64,000 bases of DNA from Virgibacillus litoralis (GCF_017873675.1 NZ_JAGGKK010000001.1:1-64000), one strand, 5' to 3'. Counted from the first letter of the stretch, positions 1 to 8,770 are shown. Notes: generated from the letters alone by a model not told the origin. Numbers and translations are program-made.

Positions 1-93
1 AATTTGGCGCTCTCCCTTTTAAAAAAACCAATGAGCTGCGTCTTCTTTAGTTTTGCCTTTTTCTCGTTATTTTAGAAGTTAATTTTCATGGTA

Positions 94-143
94 GTTGAAT
101 AAGAAAAGAGCCGCTTATTCAACAATCGCGCCCGATTGCTGAA
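94..143. repeat. REP-like overlapping palindromes
   Basis: Two overlapping inverted repeats are visible. GTTGAATAAG at 94-103 pairs perfectly with CTTATTCAAC at 114-123, and TTCAACAATCG at 118-128 pairs with CGATTGCTGAA at 133-143 (one mismatch) around a CGCC loop. The two hairpins exclude each other. A near-identical element lies at 33755-33782 and shorter CCCGTTTG-bearing relatives lie elsewhere in the window, so this looks like a dispersed intergenic palindrome family. The rest of 1-253 holds nothing recognisable. Confidence 0.5.
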
Positions 144-253
144 GATCAATTTTATAATTTTCATTTCTTCTTATAGCTCGTTTAACTAATGCACCCATTA
201 GTAATAAGAAAAAAAGATTCTATTAGCTGGTTACGGATACAGATTTGTGCCTG

Positions 254-305
254 AATCCATATATAGGCGGTAAATCGGACTCAAATCAACACCTATATAT
301 AGATT
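254..305 (-). terminator. 3' hairpin after lysS-like gene
   Basis: A 14-base inverted repeat (254-267 with 292-305, one mismatch) begins directly after the stop of the lysyl-tRNA synthetase gene. It has a long 24-base loop and no clear U run, so it may be an mRNA-stabilising 3' structure rather than a classical terminator. Confidence 0.35.
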
Positions 306-1766
306 CTACAGTTTTTTAATCAACGGAAATAAAACACAATCCTTAATAGTATCACTATCAGTTAGTACCATTAACAAGCGTTCAATTCCAAATCCCCAAC
401 CGGAAATGGGTGGCATCCCATATTCCATAGCTGTTAGATAATCTTCATCCATTTCCATAGCTTCTATATCCCCATTACTTTTAAGAATAGCTTGAGCCTC
501 CAGCCTTCTTCTTTGTTCGATTGGGTCAACTAACTCTGAATAGGCATTTATAATTTCTGCTCCATTCACCACTAATTGAAACCGATCAGTAAGAGTGGGG
601 TTATCATCATTTGCTCTAGCTAGTGGAGATAAATCGATAGGGTGCTGGATTAAAAATGTTGGTTTCACAAGTTGAGATCGACACATTTTCTTGTAAAGAA
701 GATCAATGAAATTACCTCTCCCTAAAGATTCAATATCCGAATGTTCTAAATCAATATCTCTTCGCTTTGTTTCTTGGTGTAAATCCTCAACATCAGGATA
801 AAGCTCTATATCAATACCTGTATCCCTTAAAATTAAATTCCTGAAGGAAACAATGTCCCATTCTAGCGAGAAGTCAATCGTTTGCCCTTGTAAGGTAATG
901 GTAGTTGTATTGAAGGTTTGATCCAGAATAAACAGAACCATATCACGCATTAATTTCATTGTATCCTCATAACTCCAGTATGCCGCATACCCTTCAACCA
1001 TTGTAAATTCCTGAAGATGTTGAGGACTAAGCCCTTCATTTCTAAAACACTTAGCAAACTCAAATACTTTGGTAAACCCACCTACAATTAACCTTTTTAA
1101 ATAGGTTTCCGGGGCAATTCGTAAATTTAATTCAGTGTCCAAAGCGTTATGATAGGTCATAAAAGGATTAGCAATTGCACCCGAGGAAGTATGCTGTAGG
1201 ATTGGCGTTTCTACTTCCAAGAAATTTTGGTCCTCAAAGAATCTGCGAATTGAACGTACCATTTTAGTTCTAGCTAACATTCGATTTTGAGTATCTTTTG
1301 TCATCATTAAATCTAAGTACCGCTGTCTATATCGAAGTTCAACGTTGCTTAACCCGTGCCATTTTTCTGGAAGAGTTCGTAATGCCTTCCCAAGAAATAC
1401 ATAGCTTTCAATACGTAATGTTTTCTCGTTTGTTTTAGTCGTATACATCCGTCCTTCAACACCAATAAAATCACCAATGTCTAATAAAGTATGAAATTGA
1501 TTAAATGATTCTTCTCCAATCTCTTCCTTTTTCAAAAGAAGCTGTAAACTTCCTTGTATGTTTGATAGTGTAATAAAACTCAATTTGCTGAAGCTTCTAA
1601 TACCCATTATTCTTCCAGCAACCCGAACATCCGACATTCCATCCTCAAGGAAAGAAGCTTCATTAAGTTCATAATTTATAGCGAATTTTTCAGGATATAC
1701 CGTAATTCCCTGAGATCTTAAAGTATCTAATTTCTCTATTCTATGAGTAGTTTGTTCACTATTCAT
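306..1766 (-). CDS. lysS: Divergent class II lysyl-tRNA synthetase
   Basis: This charges tRNA-Lys with lysine in the cytoplasm. The protein is about 486 residues. An N-terminal OB-fold anticodon domain (roughly residues 45-140) is followed by a class II core, with motif 2 around FRNEGLSPQH and motif 3 around GWGFGIERLL near the C-terminus. The reading frame is open to a GTG at 1775, but GGAG lies 8 bases before the ATG at 1766, so that start is preferred. Motif 2 deviates from usual bacterial LysRS: SPQHLQEFT replaces the common TRHNPEFT. This suggests a paralog or horizontally acquired copy beside a housekeeping lysS elsewhere. It is preceded by a lysine T-box leader, so expression probably rises when tRNA-Lys is uncharged. 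The family call is secure; that it is a second copy is inference. Confidence 0.9.
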   Translation of the reverse strand: MNSEQTTHRIEKLDTLRSQGITVYPEKFAINYELNEASFLEDGMSDVRVAGRIMGIRSFSKLSFITLSNIQGSLQLLLKKEEIGEESFNQFHTLLDIGDFIGVEGRMYTTKTNEKTLRIESYVFLGKALRTLPEKWHGLSNVELRYRQRYLDLMMTKDTQNRMLARTKMVRSIRRFFEDQNFLEVETPILQHTSSGAIANPFMTYHNALDTELNLRIAPETYLKRLIVGGFTKVFEFAKCFRNEGLSPQHLQEFTMVEGYAAYWSYEDTMKLMRDMVLFILDQTFNTTTITLQGQTIDFSLEWDIVSFRNLILRDTGIDIELYPDVEDLHQETKRRDIDLEHSDIESLGRGNFIDLLYKKMCRSQLVKPTFLIQHPIDLSPLARANDDNPTLTDRFQLVVNGAEIINAYSELVDPIEQRRRLEAQAILKSNGDIEAMEMDEDYLTAMEYGMPPISGWGFGIERLLMVLTDSDTIKDCVLFPLIKKL

Positions 1767-1824
1767 TCTTTTCACTCCAGTCTTTTCGTTCGTTTATTAG
1801 ATCTTGTAAATACGAATTTAAACA

Positions 1825-2110
1825 ACAAAAAAACTCCCACCCCCAAGATTATTCATCTTGAGGACGAGAGTTGTTAACTTCGTGGTACCACCTCAGTTTG
1901 TTGATATGTTACCAAATCAACCTCTTCGGGTACGATGATTTTTTAAAATTGATTATACCCTATCTCTTTAACGGGAGATCCCGTCGCAGTATCACTAAGA
2001 AATACGATCTTAGATCCGTGCAAAGCTCCAAGCCTTTTTTCATTAAGATTATTATTACTCCTTCCCACCTACAGGAGCTCTCTAAAAATAATTAATCAAA
2101 ATTACTCTTC
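1825..2110 (-). promoter_or_regulatory. Lysine T-box leader (tRNA-Lys responsive)
   Basis: On the minus strand the leader shows a stem I region opening with AGAGAGCTCC (about 2085) and the return segment CTTGGAGC. A specifier-loop context GAA-AAA-AGG sits near 2041-2033 and reads AAA (Lys). The conserved T-box GGTGGTACCACG is at 1892-1881. An intrinsic terminator (AACTCTC...GGGAGTT plus T7) at 1873-1825 competes with the antiterminator. The lysine specifier agrees with the LysRS gene immediately downstream. Uncharged tRNA-Lys is expected to favour readthrough. Confidence 0.9.
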
Positions 2111-2149
2111 TCTTCACAGCCTTATATTCCATATTAAATAATTAAAAGA

Positions 2150-2178
2150 ATTGTAGCAAAATTATATTGTTTAGTCAA
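2150..2178 (-). promoter_or_regulatory. Sigma-A promoter of the T-box transcript
   Basis: TTGACT (2178-2173) and TACAAT (2155-2150) are separated by exactly 17 bases on the minus strand, about 40-50 bases before the first T-box stem. This is a near-consensus vegetative promoter. Confidence 0.7.
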
Positions 2179-2294
2179 TTTTTATTTATAGACCATATTT
2201 TATTCTTGTAAACAATACTGCATCGTCACTTTAGTATTAATCTTTCACAAGCTCTGGTTCATTAATTTTAACATAACTATAATTTTTTAAAAAC

Positions 2295-2834
2295 TTAATA
2301 TTCAAAATAGAAATTTCGGTTATCAACAAACTGTCCCGATTGTTGAACAAAAATTTTCTGTACTCTTCCACTAAACCTGCTTCTATAGTTGAACAAGGAT
2401 GTTGTTCCATATTCAACTCTTGCACCAGTTTTTACTAAAACTTGAATACATCCTGCGTCTTTAGCTGCAAGCATATCTGTCCATCTATCACCAATTACAA
2501 AACATTGATTTAAGTTTAGATTGTTGTCTTCTGCTGCCTGAAGTAACATTCCAGTAGAAGGCTTTCGGCAATTGCACCCTTCATTCTGTTGGTGTGGGCA
2601 AAGATAAACTTTATCAAATCCAAAACCTTTGAGTTCACTTTCAAATTCTTCTCTTTTTGCCTCTCCTCTTGATATGCCTGGTTGATTGGTAAAGGATATA
2701 ATCATTCCACCTGATTTTTTTAATTGATTTATTGAACTCTGAACTTAAGGAAACAGTTGAAACTCACCTGGATAAACTACTTGGTCACTTCCACCTATAG
2801 TTCCATCTCGGTCAATAAAAATAGCTTGTATCAA
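2295..2834 (-). pseudogene. HAD-IIIA phosphatase, broken by in-frame stop
   Basis: The gene starts at TTG 2834 after a GGGAGG site and encodes an N-terminal HAD motif I (IFIDRDGTIGG). The same frame then meets a TAA right after the residues QLFP, around 2745. Beyond it the frame stays open and carries the rest of the family: FTNQPGIS, a zinc-loop-like CPHQQNEGCNCRKP and motif III GDRWTDMLAAK. The C-terminal tail after VKTGAR no longer resembles the family, which normally ends with a short helix, so the 3' end also appears decayed or frameshifted. HAD-IIIA members (GmhB/histidinol-phosphatase-like) dephosphorylate sugar or small phosphates. Either two lesions inactivated the gene, or one of them is a sequence error. 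Confidence 0.8.
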
Positions 2835-3099
2835 AATATCCCTCCTTAAATCTCTATTTGTATCCTGTAGAAATTGCGTAGTTTATATAAGAGAGCTTTT
2901 GGACCAACCCCTTCTTCAACTCTTGCACCCATTAATTTAATAAGAATTTTCGCTTTTATTACACACATTATTCTAACTATTCAGACAATACTATGCAATA
3001 TACCTTATATATGTTATACTTAATATCTTAACAATACAATTGTTGGGAACCTTTTGACTTTCCTTAGTCTTCTTCCATCATTAAGGAGGAGACACTAAA

Positions 3100-3333
3100 A
3101 TGTCAAAAGAAAGTCTAATAAAAATGCTTGAAACTCTTTGTCAGTACAACAATGTTGAGATTAGACATACATTAAGCTCTAATGAACAAACAGTAATGAC
3201 AGTACGATGCTTAAAACATACAAGGACTATAGAGATAACCAATCTTAAAAATAATACGGTCAAATTATTTGATAATATTGAAGAATCAGCGGAAGCCCTA
3301 CAACTTTTCATAAATGAAAATACGATTGTTTAA
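3100..3333 (+). CDS. Small conserved-looking protein, unknown
   Basis: This 77-residue protein has a strong AAGGAGGAG site 7-8 bases before its ATG and an intrinsic terminator directly after its stop, so it is a single-gene transcript. It is predicted soluble and mixed alpha/beta, with no signal peptide, membrane segment or cysteine pair; one Cys is present near residue 37. I do not recognise the family. The good expression signals argue that it is real. Confidence 0.7.
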   Translation: MSKESLIKMLETLCQYNNVEIRHTLSSNEQTVMTVRCLKHTRTIEITNLKNNTVKLFDNIEESAEALQLFINENTIV

Positions 3334-3358
3334 ACCTCTTACTCTTAAGAGGTTTTTT
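3333..3358 (+). terminator. Intrinsic terminator after small protein
   Basis: AACCTCTTA pairs with TAAGAGGTT around a short loop and is followed by a T6 run, right at the stop codon of the gene ending at 3333. Confidence 0.85.
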
Positions 3359-3623
3359 GTTACCCGTTTTTTGTCAAATGCCACATAAAAGTTTCATACT
3401 CATCTTAAACTAAACTGCTCCGTTAGTTTAAGTGTAATCCTTCACAATGTTTATCTTTATTCTAACATAAGATTCTGACTCCTTTAATGTGTAGCAGAAA
3501 ACTTTTATTGAAATCACAACTTTTTCACAACCGATTCGCACACCCTGAAATAATTATTTCCATACAGGTGAATAGTAGTGTGAATTTTGCTATAAAATGT
3601 ACCAATATTATTGTTATATCAAT
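3359..3623. other. Intergenic stretch, nothing recognised
   Basis: This AT-rich sequence lies between two terminators. An open frame at 3487-3681 lacks a ribosome binding site and runs through the terminator hairpin at 3624-3666, so it is not called as a gene. Confidence 0.5.
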
Positions 3624-3666
3624 AAAACCGCACAGTGAATTCATATGTGAATTACTGTGCGGTTTT
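3624..3666 (-). terminator. Strong terminator downstream of VOC gene
   Basis: AAAACCGCACAGT (3624-3636) pairs perfectly with ACTGTGCGGTTTT (3654-3666). On the minus strand it is followed by TTTTATTG. It ends transcripts from the genes at 4706-3761 and could act in both directions. Confidence 0.75.
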
Positions 3667-3760
3667 GTACGTGAATTTTAGTATGCGCACCTCTAAACGG
3701 AACCCGTTATCCTAAGGTACTCCGCATTAACCATAATTCAAATAATAGCCCATTTGCATA

Positions 3761-4114
3761 TTATAGATGAATTAAAATATTAACAAGTTTTCCGAACGGA
3801 TCTCTTACATAAAAACGCCGAACACCCCATGGCTCATTGACTGGTCCATACTCAATTGGAATTCCTGCTTCTTTTACCCGAGCAAGTGCTTCATCAAGAT
3901 CCTCAACCTCAATCGACAAATCAGGTACCTGTGTCCCAGATCCGCCTTCTGAAAGGAAGCTGATTTGAATGTCCATTTTCTCATGCGAGCCGTAAGTTGC
4001 AATAAATCCCAGATCCATTAATTGATCAAGTCCAAGTACTTCCTCATAGAAGTACCTTGCTTTGGTAACATCCTGCGTTTCAACATTGGCAACAATTCGT
4101 TTAACCTTCATTCT
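3761..4114 (-). CDS. VOC (glyoxalase/dioxygenase-fold) protein
   Basis: This protein of about 117-119 residues is one vicinal-oxygen-chelate unit: a beta-alpha-beta-beta-beta repeat beginning near VKRIVANVETQDVTKARYFYEEVLGL and ending FYVRDPFGKLVNIL. The DPxGxxxxI ending is typical of the glyoxalase/bleomycin-resistance superfamily, whose members bind a metal at paired His/Glu positions. The usual N-terminal metal His is not evident here (VANVET), so catalytic activity is uncertain. Two starts are possible, at 4120 and 4114. AGGAGGTGTTAAGA favours one of these two ATG codons; the second is annotated. A decayed copy of this gene lies at 20012-20222. Confidence 0.8.
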   Translation of the reverse strand, partial: RMKVKRIVANVETQDVTKARYFYEEVLGLDQLMDLGFIATYGSHEKMDIQISFLSEGGSGTQVPDLSIEVEDLDEALARVKEAGIPIEYGPVNEPWGVRRFYVRDPFGKLVNILIHL

Positions 4115-4187
4115 TAACACCTCCTAGTTAGTTTGTCAGGTATGGTACATTTCATTGGATGTAATCAATTTTGTCAAAATCCGCTAT

Positions 4188-4706
4188 CTAAGAACCTCCT
4201 GCTCCACCACCTGCTCCCGCAGAATTATTTCGTTTAATAATCATATTAACTCCCATCACAACTGCTATTAATTCTTCCTTGGCTAACAGGGATGAATTAC
4301 TGCTTAACTCATATGCTGGTGATTGAAAGAAACCACTAACCTTCTTAAATGCAGCAACCAGATTTTCATCCTGATCAAGAATGTCATATTCCTTGGAAAA
4401 CGCCTCTGATTTAATTTCATACTCACCATGATCATAGGAATGATAGACAAACTTCTTGGAAAACAAGGCAAAACGTTGCTTTAATTTCCCAAGTTCCTGC
4501 TCACTTTGATTCTTCACAATCCACCCTCTTGAGAAAAAAGGAGAAGAACCCGTTACTACAATGTTGCCCTCCACATCCAGAATAGCGACACTTGAGGAAA
4601 AAGCACTTTTTAAGTCAAGTGACCCGACTACCTCCTGTTCACTATTAAAAATTTCCGTTGTTCCTTTTGAAAAGAAGTTATCTGTAAAATAAATTGACTC
4701 CCCCAT
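4188..4706 (-). CDS. Tubby/LURP-one-like domain protein
   Basis: This 172-residue protein is rich in beta strands. Repeated strand-turn units (EIFNSEQEVVGSLDLK, AILDVEGNIVVTG, YDILDQDENLVAAFKK) recall the tubby C-terminal-like/LURP-one beta-barrel fold. A hydrophobic helix follows (LIAVVMGVNMIIKR, residues about 146-160) and the tail is Gly/Ala-rich. Such proteins may bind membrane phospholipids, but the bacterial members are functionally unknown. An AAGGAGG site precedes the ATG. The gene may share the terminator at 3624-3666 with the VOC gene downstream. Confidence 0.65.
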   Translation of the reverse strand: MGESIYFTDNFFSKGTTEIFNSEQEVVGSLDLKSAFSSSVAILDVEGNIVVTGSSPFFSRGWIVKNQSEQELGKLKQRFALFSKKFVYHSYDHGEYEIKSEAFSKEYDILDQDENLVAAFKKVSGFFQSPAYELSSNSSLLAKEELIAVVMGVNMIIKRNNSAGAGGGAGGS

Positions 4707-4844
4707 AAAAATCCTCCTTGTTTTATGCTGCTATTCTAGCTACGAATTAGGTATTCACTATGTTTCATTTTACAAAAGGTTGTATTAATTTCATACTTAA
4801 AGAGAAAATAATGAATATGCAGAAGCATTAGGAGGATTAATAAA

Positions 4845-5111
4845 ATGGGCGAAATTGAAGTTGGCGAAGTGTTTACAATAAGTGATGAGTCAAAAGAGGA
4901 ACAATCAGTTGAAGTATTGGCAAAGGTTACATTGGAAGGCACTGACTATGTGGCTGTCAGCTTTGTACAGGATTTACAAGCGGAAAGTGACGATGACATT
5001 GATCTCTTCTTCCTCAAAATAGACGATGACAATGATTTATCAGCAATTGAATCCGATGAAGAATTTGATAGAGTATCAGAGGCATTTGATGCAATTTTAG
5101 ATGAGGAATAA
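4845..5111 (+). CDS. DUF1292 family protein
   Basis: This very acidic 88-residue protein has the DUF1292 pattern: an N-terminal segment with E-V-F-T-I-S-D, a central beta segment TDYVAVSF, and an Asp/Glu-rich C-terminal half ending SEAFDAILDEE. AGGAGG lies 8-9 bases ahead of the ATG and a terminator follows. Family members are widespread in Bacillales, often near mreB or alaS clusters, and have no defined function. Confidence 0.85.
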   Translation: MGEIEVGEVFTISDESKEEQSVEVLAKVTLEGTDYVAVSFVQDLQAESDDDIDLFFLKIDDDNDLSAIESDEEFDRVSEAFDAILDEE

Positions 5112-5117
5112 AGTTTT

Positions 5118-5151
5118 AAAGGGAGAGACTTTTAATGGTCCTCCCTTTTTT
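5118..5151 (+). terminator. Intrinsic terminator after DUF1292 gene
   Basis: AAAGGGAG pairs with CTCCCTTT and is followed by a T6 run just after the stop codon at 5111. Confidence 0.8.
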
Positions 5152-5868
5152 AATTTAATAATTTTCCTTTCTTGAGCCATTAAACACATATCTTTCTGGT
5201 GGTCATATCCTTTATAGATACTTCTCCTATACGGCTTTCATCTTTTTGTAGAGAAGTAATATTGTTGGGCCGAATGGTAACAAAAATTGCCACATCAATT
5301 ATAGTATTATTTTCAAAGATTTCCCAGAATAAATAGGACGTATAAATATAGTATTATCAACGGTTACTTTTATCTGTTGCATCAAAGATGTGACTATTTC
5401 TAGTTTAATTACAAGTTTAGGAGTTAAATTCCTTCCGATTACAATATACTCCATTAGGATTACTTCGGGATATTCTGCTTCTATCACCTTAAGTATTAGT
5501 TGTGAAAAGCTCCCGGCCGTGCATGTATTCAGTGGATCATGAACAATTATTAAAGCAGGACTTGCTCCAGATTAAATCATTTGTTTTCAGCCATTATCTA
5601 GATCATAATCCCTCATAAGTATTTCAACTATCTCACCAGCATTACTTTTTAATAGAAGTTACATTAAAGAAGAAAATCCATTTTACTGTTTTCGACCACA
5701 ATTTTTTTGTTAATTTTATTTATTACATAGATATATATTCCTTACTTCTTTTAATTAACCTTGAAAACCATATAAAAGAAAGGTCAAATCATTTTACATT
5801 TTTATTTTTATAAATTCACATAAATGGAATAAAAGTTTTCTTTTACATTATCTACCTAACTTTTATTT
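5152..5868. other. Gene-free stretch with one orphan open frame
   Basis: No convincing gene is seen. On the minus strand a frame is open from about 5571 to 5299. It has protein-like composition (GASPALIIVHDPLNTCT, then EAEYPEVILMEYIVIGRN) but no start with a ribosome binding site at its open end. It looks like a remnant of an unidentified gene. The remainder is very AT-rich. Confidence 0.35.
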
Positions 5869-7059
5869 TTAAATAGTAGAATCATTCTGTAATGCCTTAA
5901 TCTCTTCAGGTGTTAAATTAAGTAGGTTTTGATATATATCAGTATTATGTTCTCCCATTGAAGGACCAGCCTTATATTCAGGCTTATAGTCTTTAACCTT
6001 TATTGGAGTTCCTAACATCTTTAAAAGCCCAAAAGTCGGATGTTCATATTCGACTATCATTTCTCTTTCTTTAATAAAAGGATCTTCTAATGCCTCTTTG
6101 ACGGTATTAACAGGAGCAATAGGAACTTTTCCTTTTAATTTATCTATCCAGTATTTTGTATCCTTTTCTTTAAACAAAGATATCAGTTTTGGGGTCAAAG
6201 TTTCTTTATTTTTAAACCGATTTTCAAAGTCTTTATATCGCCCATCTTCAGCCAACTCCGGCTTTCCCAATCTTTCACAGAGTATCTGGAAGAACTTCTC
6301 TTTATTACACATTACTACTACATTTCCATCTTTAGTAGGAAAAAGTTGGGAAGGTACTAATGTAGGATGTGCAGAATATCCTGTTCTTTTAGGTTCATAG
6401 TCTCGATTTAAATGCCATGTAGCAATATAGTTCATTACGGAAGCTGCTGTATCATAGAGGCTAACATCAATGTCGCTACCAATACCTTTTGATTTAGCTT
6501 GATAGATACCGACCATTAAACCTAAAGCAGCCATCATACCAGTTGAGAAGTCAATAATTGATAACCCATACTTCGATGGTACACCTTCTGGTTCTCCAGT
6601 TAACGACATATGCCCAAGTTTAGCTTGTAATAAATAATCATATGCTGGTTCACTTCGTAATGAACCAGACGTTCCAAAGCCAGATAAAGAACATGTAACA
6701 ATTTGTGGATTAATATGTTTAAGTTGTTCATAAGTAATCCCTAGTTTTTCTGGAACATCCCCCCTAAAATTATTAAAAACTGCATCGGATTCTCGTACTA
6801 ATTCATAAAAAATCTCTCTTCCTTTTTCGGATTTAACATCAAGTGTAATGCTTTTTTTGTTCCGGTTTAAGGATTGAAAGAATAGACTATCTCCATTTTC
6901 AGCGTATGGAATAACTTGTCGGGAAACATCCCCGTTCGTACTTTTTTGTTCTATTTTTATTACTTCTGCACCAAGGTCTGCTAATTGTAAAGTTGCATAT
7001 GGCCCCGCACCATATTGGGACAAAGAAATAATTCTTAATCCCTCTAATGGTTTATTCAT
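5869..7059 (-). CDS. Class III CoA-transferase, itaconate type
   Basis: This 396-residue CaiB/BaiF family protein moves CoA between carboxylic acids through an aspartyl-CoA thioester. The likely catalytic residue is Asp170 in IIDFSTGMMA, equivalent to Asp169 of formyl-CoA transferase. The N-terminal LADLGAEVIKIE and NRNKKSITLD signatures are intact. It is the last gene of a four-gene minus-strand operon with MmgE/PrpD, acyl-CoA dehydrogenase and MaoC genes. A CitE-like lyase lies nearby. The combination of CaiB transferase, MaoC hydratase and CitE lyase is that of itaconate CoA-transferase (Ict), Ich and Ccl in Pseudomonas. Itaconate or a related C5 dicarboxylate (mesaconate, methylsuccinate) is the inferred substrate; succinyl-CoA is the likely donor. 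The start follows AAGGAGG. Confidence 0.85.
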   Translation of the reverse strand: MNKPLEGLRIISLSQYGAGPYATLQLADLGAEVIKIEQKSTNGDVSRQVIPYAENGDSLFFQSLNRNKKSITLDVKSEKGREIFYELVRESDAVFNNFRGDVPEKLGITYEQLKHINPQIVTCSLSGFGTSGSLRSEPAYDYLLQAKLGHMSLTGEPEGVPSKYGLSIIDFSTGMMAALGLMVGIYQAKSKGIGSDIDVSLYDTAASVMNYIATWHLNRDYEPKRTGYSAHPTLVPSQLFPTKDGNVVVMCNKEKFFQILCERLGKPELAEDGRYKDFENRFKNKETLTPKLISLFKEKDTKYWIDKLKGKVPIAPVNTVKEALEDPFIKEREMIVEYEHPTFGLLKMLGTPIKVKDYKPEYKAGPSMGEHNTDIYQNLLNLTPEEIKALQNDSTI

Positions 7060-7095
7060 ATTTTTTGCCTCCTTGATTTTTGGAGAGATTAATAC

Positions 7096-7587
7096 TTACC
7101 TATGCGTATACGGACGTGAAGCAAACTCGCGTTTTGGAATGAGTAGTCGCCTTCTATAGCTCATGACATCTTCTTCTCTTTGATTCGTGACAACGGTTTC
7201 AACATAAACAATACCTCTATCAATTTTACTCTTCGATTCCCTTTTATCTAGGATTTTGGTTGATCCATATAAGGTATCCCCGCGGAAAGTTGGTGCTAGA
7301 TGTTTAATATTCTCATATTCAAGCATAGCAATTGCTGCCCCACTAATATCATTTACAGTCATTCCAACGGCTATAGAGAAAACGAGAGTGCCATTTACCA
7401 AGTTTTTACCAAATTGCGATTGAGCTGCATAATGTGAATCAATATGCAGTGGGTGTTGGTTTAAAGCCAATAAACTAAAAATTGTATCATCTGCGTCTGT
7501 AATGGTCCTGCCTGGCCAGTGCATGATCAGGTCCCCAACATTAAAATCTTCATATACACGACCAAATGGGGTGTGTATTTCCGCCAT
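7096..7587 (-). CDS. MaoC-family acyl-CoA hydratase
   Basis: This 163-residue single hot-dog-fold protein of the MaoC/mesaconyl-CoA hydratase type adds water to an enoyl-CoA. The family region GRTITDADDTIFSLLALNQHPLHID spans residues about 26-50 and includes His48. In R-specific hydratases the motif reads DxNPxH; here the first position is Asn43, as far as the alignment can be judged by eye. In this operon it fits itaconyl-CoA hydratase (Ich), which makes citramalyl-CoA. An AAGGAGGAAT site precedes the ATG. It lies 36 bases before the CoA-transferase gene and 22 bases after the dehydrogenase gene, so co-transcription is expected. Confidence 0.8.
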   Translation of the reverse strand: MAEIHTPFGRVYEDFNVGDLIMHWPGRTITDADDTIFSLLALNQHPLHIDSHYAAQSQFGKNLVNGTLVFSIAVGMTVNDISGAAIAMLEYENIKHLAPTFRGDTLYGSTKILDKRESKSKIDRGIVYVETVVTNQREEDVMSYRRRLLIPKREFASRPYTHR

Positions 7588-7609
7588 AGCTTATTCCTCC
7601 TTATTAACT

Positions 7610-8770
7610 TTAAATGCTATATTTGTTTACTAATCCTTTGCTAATAATAATTCTTTGCATTTCATTTGTACCCTCACCAATTAGCATCAAGGGCGCATCT
7701 CGATAATAGCGCTCTACATCAAATTCTTTTGTATAACCATAACCACCGTGTATTCTCATTGCTTCAGAAGATAATTCAAATCCCGCTTCAGTTGCGAAAA
7801 GTTTAGCCATTCCCGCTTCTAAATCACTTCTCTCACCCTTTTGGAGTTTCATAGCAGCATTTACTGTCAACAGTTTTGCTGCTTCTAACTTGGTTCCCAT
7901 CTCTCCTAATTTAAGTTGGATAGCTTGATGTTCACAAATTGGCTTCCCAAATGTCTTTCTCTCCTGAGCATAGCGAATAGAATCTTCAAAAGCTGCTCTT
8001 GCAAGTCCCAACCCTCTGGCAGCAACATTGACACGACCTAGTTCTAGACCACCAAGTACTTGTTTAAATCCTCTCCCTTCATGCCCACCTATTAGTTTAT
8101 CAGCAGGGACTTCAAAATTATCAAAAACGATTTCGCAAGTTTTAACACCTTTATATCCTAACTTGTCAATATCTCTTTGTACTTGAAATCCTTCATGACC
8201 CTTTTCAATAATAAATAAACTTATTCCTTTATATTTTGGAGTAATTTCTGTATCCGTCTTTGCTGCCAGAATAAATGTATTACCATGACGTGCATTTGTG
8301 ATCCACATTTTACTTCCATTTATTATATAACTGTCTCCGGACTTTTCCGCTTTTGTAGACATATTCTGTACATCAGTGCCTGCATCCGCCTCAGATAAAG
8401 CAAGCCCACCTCTACATTCACCAGTAGCCAATTTGGGCAAAAATTTGTTTTTTTGATCTTCGGTACCAAACTTTTGAATAATATATGCCATAATTAAATG
8501 ACTATTAATAATGCCAGAAATACTCATCCAATGGCTAGTAAGTTCTTCTACAACAAGAGAGTAGGTAACATAGTCAAGACCGATTCCACCATACTTTTCT
8601 GGGATGGTAAACCCAAAAAATCCTAATTCCATCATTTTGTTTACAATATCCTTGGGATACTCATCATTATGTTCTAATTCTCTAGCAACTGGTTCGATCT
8701 CCTTCTTGCAAAAGTCACGAACCATATCAAGTACCTGTTGTTGTTCATCATTTAATTCAAATAAACTCAA
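7610..8770 (-). CDS. Acyl-CoA dehydrogenase
   Basis: This 386-residue FAD enzyme of the acyl-CoA dehydrogenase family takes two hydrogens from an acyl-CoA and passes the electrons to an electron-transfer flavoprotein. Family signatures are visible: ALSEADAGTDVQNM (residues about 137-150), MWITNARHG, and RIHGGYGYTKEFDVERYYRD near the C-terminus. The catalytic base is likely Glu366 in LIGEGTNEMQR. It starts at TTG, with GGAGGGG about 8 bases upstream. Pseudomonas itaconate clusters also carry an acyl-CoA dehydrogenase whose role is unsettled. Here it might oxidise methylsuccinyl-CoA or a related branched acyl-CoA, feeding the hydratase; that is inference. Confidence 0.9.
   Translation of the reverse strand: MSLFELNDEQQQVLDMVRDFCKKEIEPVARELEHNDEYPKDIVNKMMELGFFGFTIPEKYGGIGLDYVTYSLVVEELTSHWMSISGIINSHLIMAYIIQKFGTEDQKNKFLPKLATGECRGGLALSEADAGTDVQNMSTKAEKSGDSYIINGSKMWITNARHGNTFILAAKTDTEITPKYKGISLFIIEKGHEGFQVQRDIDKLGYKGVKTCEIVFDNFEVPADKLIGGHEGRGFKQVLGGLELGRVNVAARGLGLARAAFEDSIRYAQERKTFGKPICEHQAIQLKLGEMGTKLEAAKLLTVNAAMKLQKGERSDLEAGMAKLFATEAGFELSSEAMRIHGGYGYTKEFDVERYYRDAPLMLIGEGTNEMQRIIISKGLVNKYSI

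Noticed and set aside
1871-2095. 74-codon plus-strand frame
   Set aside because: It lies wholly inside the T-box leader on the opposite strand.
3487-3681. 64-codon plus-strand frame
   Set aside because: It runs through the strong terminator hairpin at 3624-3666 and lacks translation signals.
5299-5571. Open minus-strand frame as a real gene
   Set aside because: No start with a ribosome site at the open end and no recognisable family; described as a possible remnant only.
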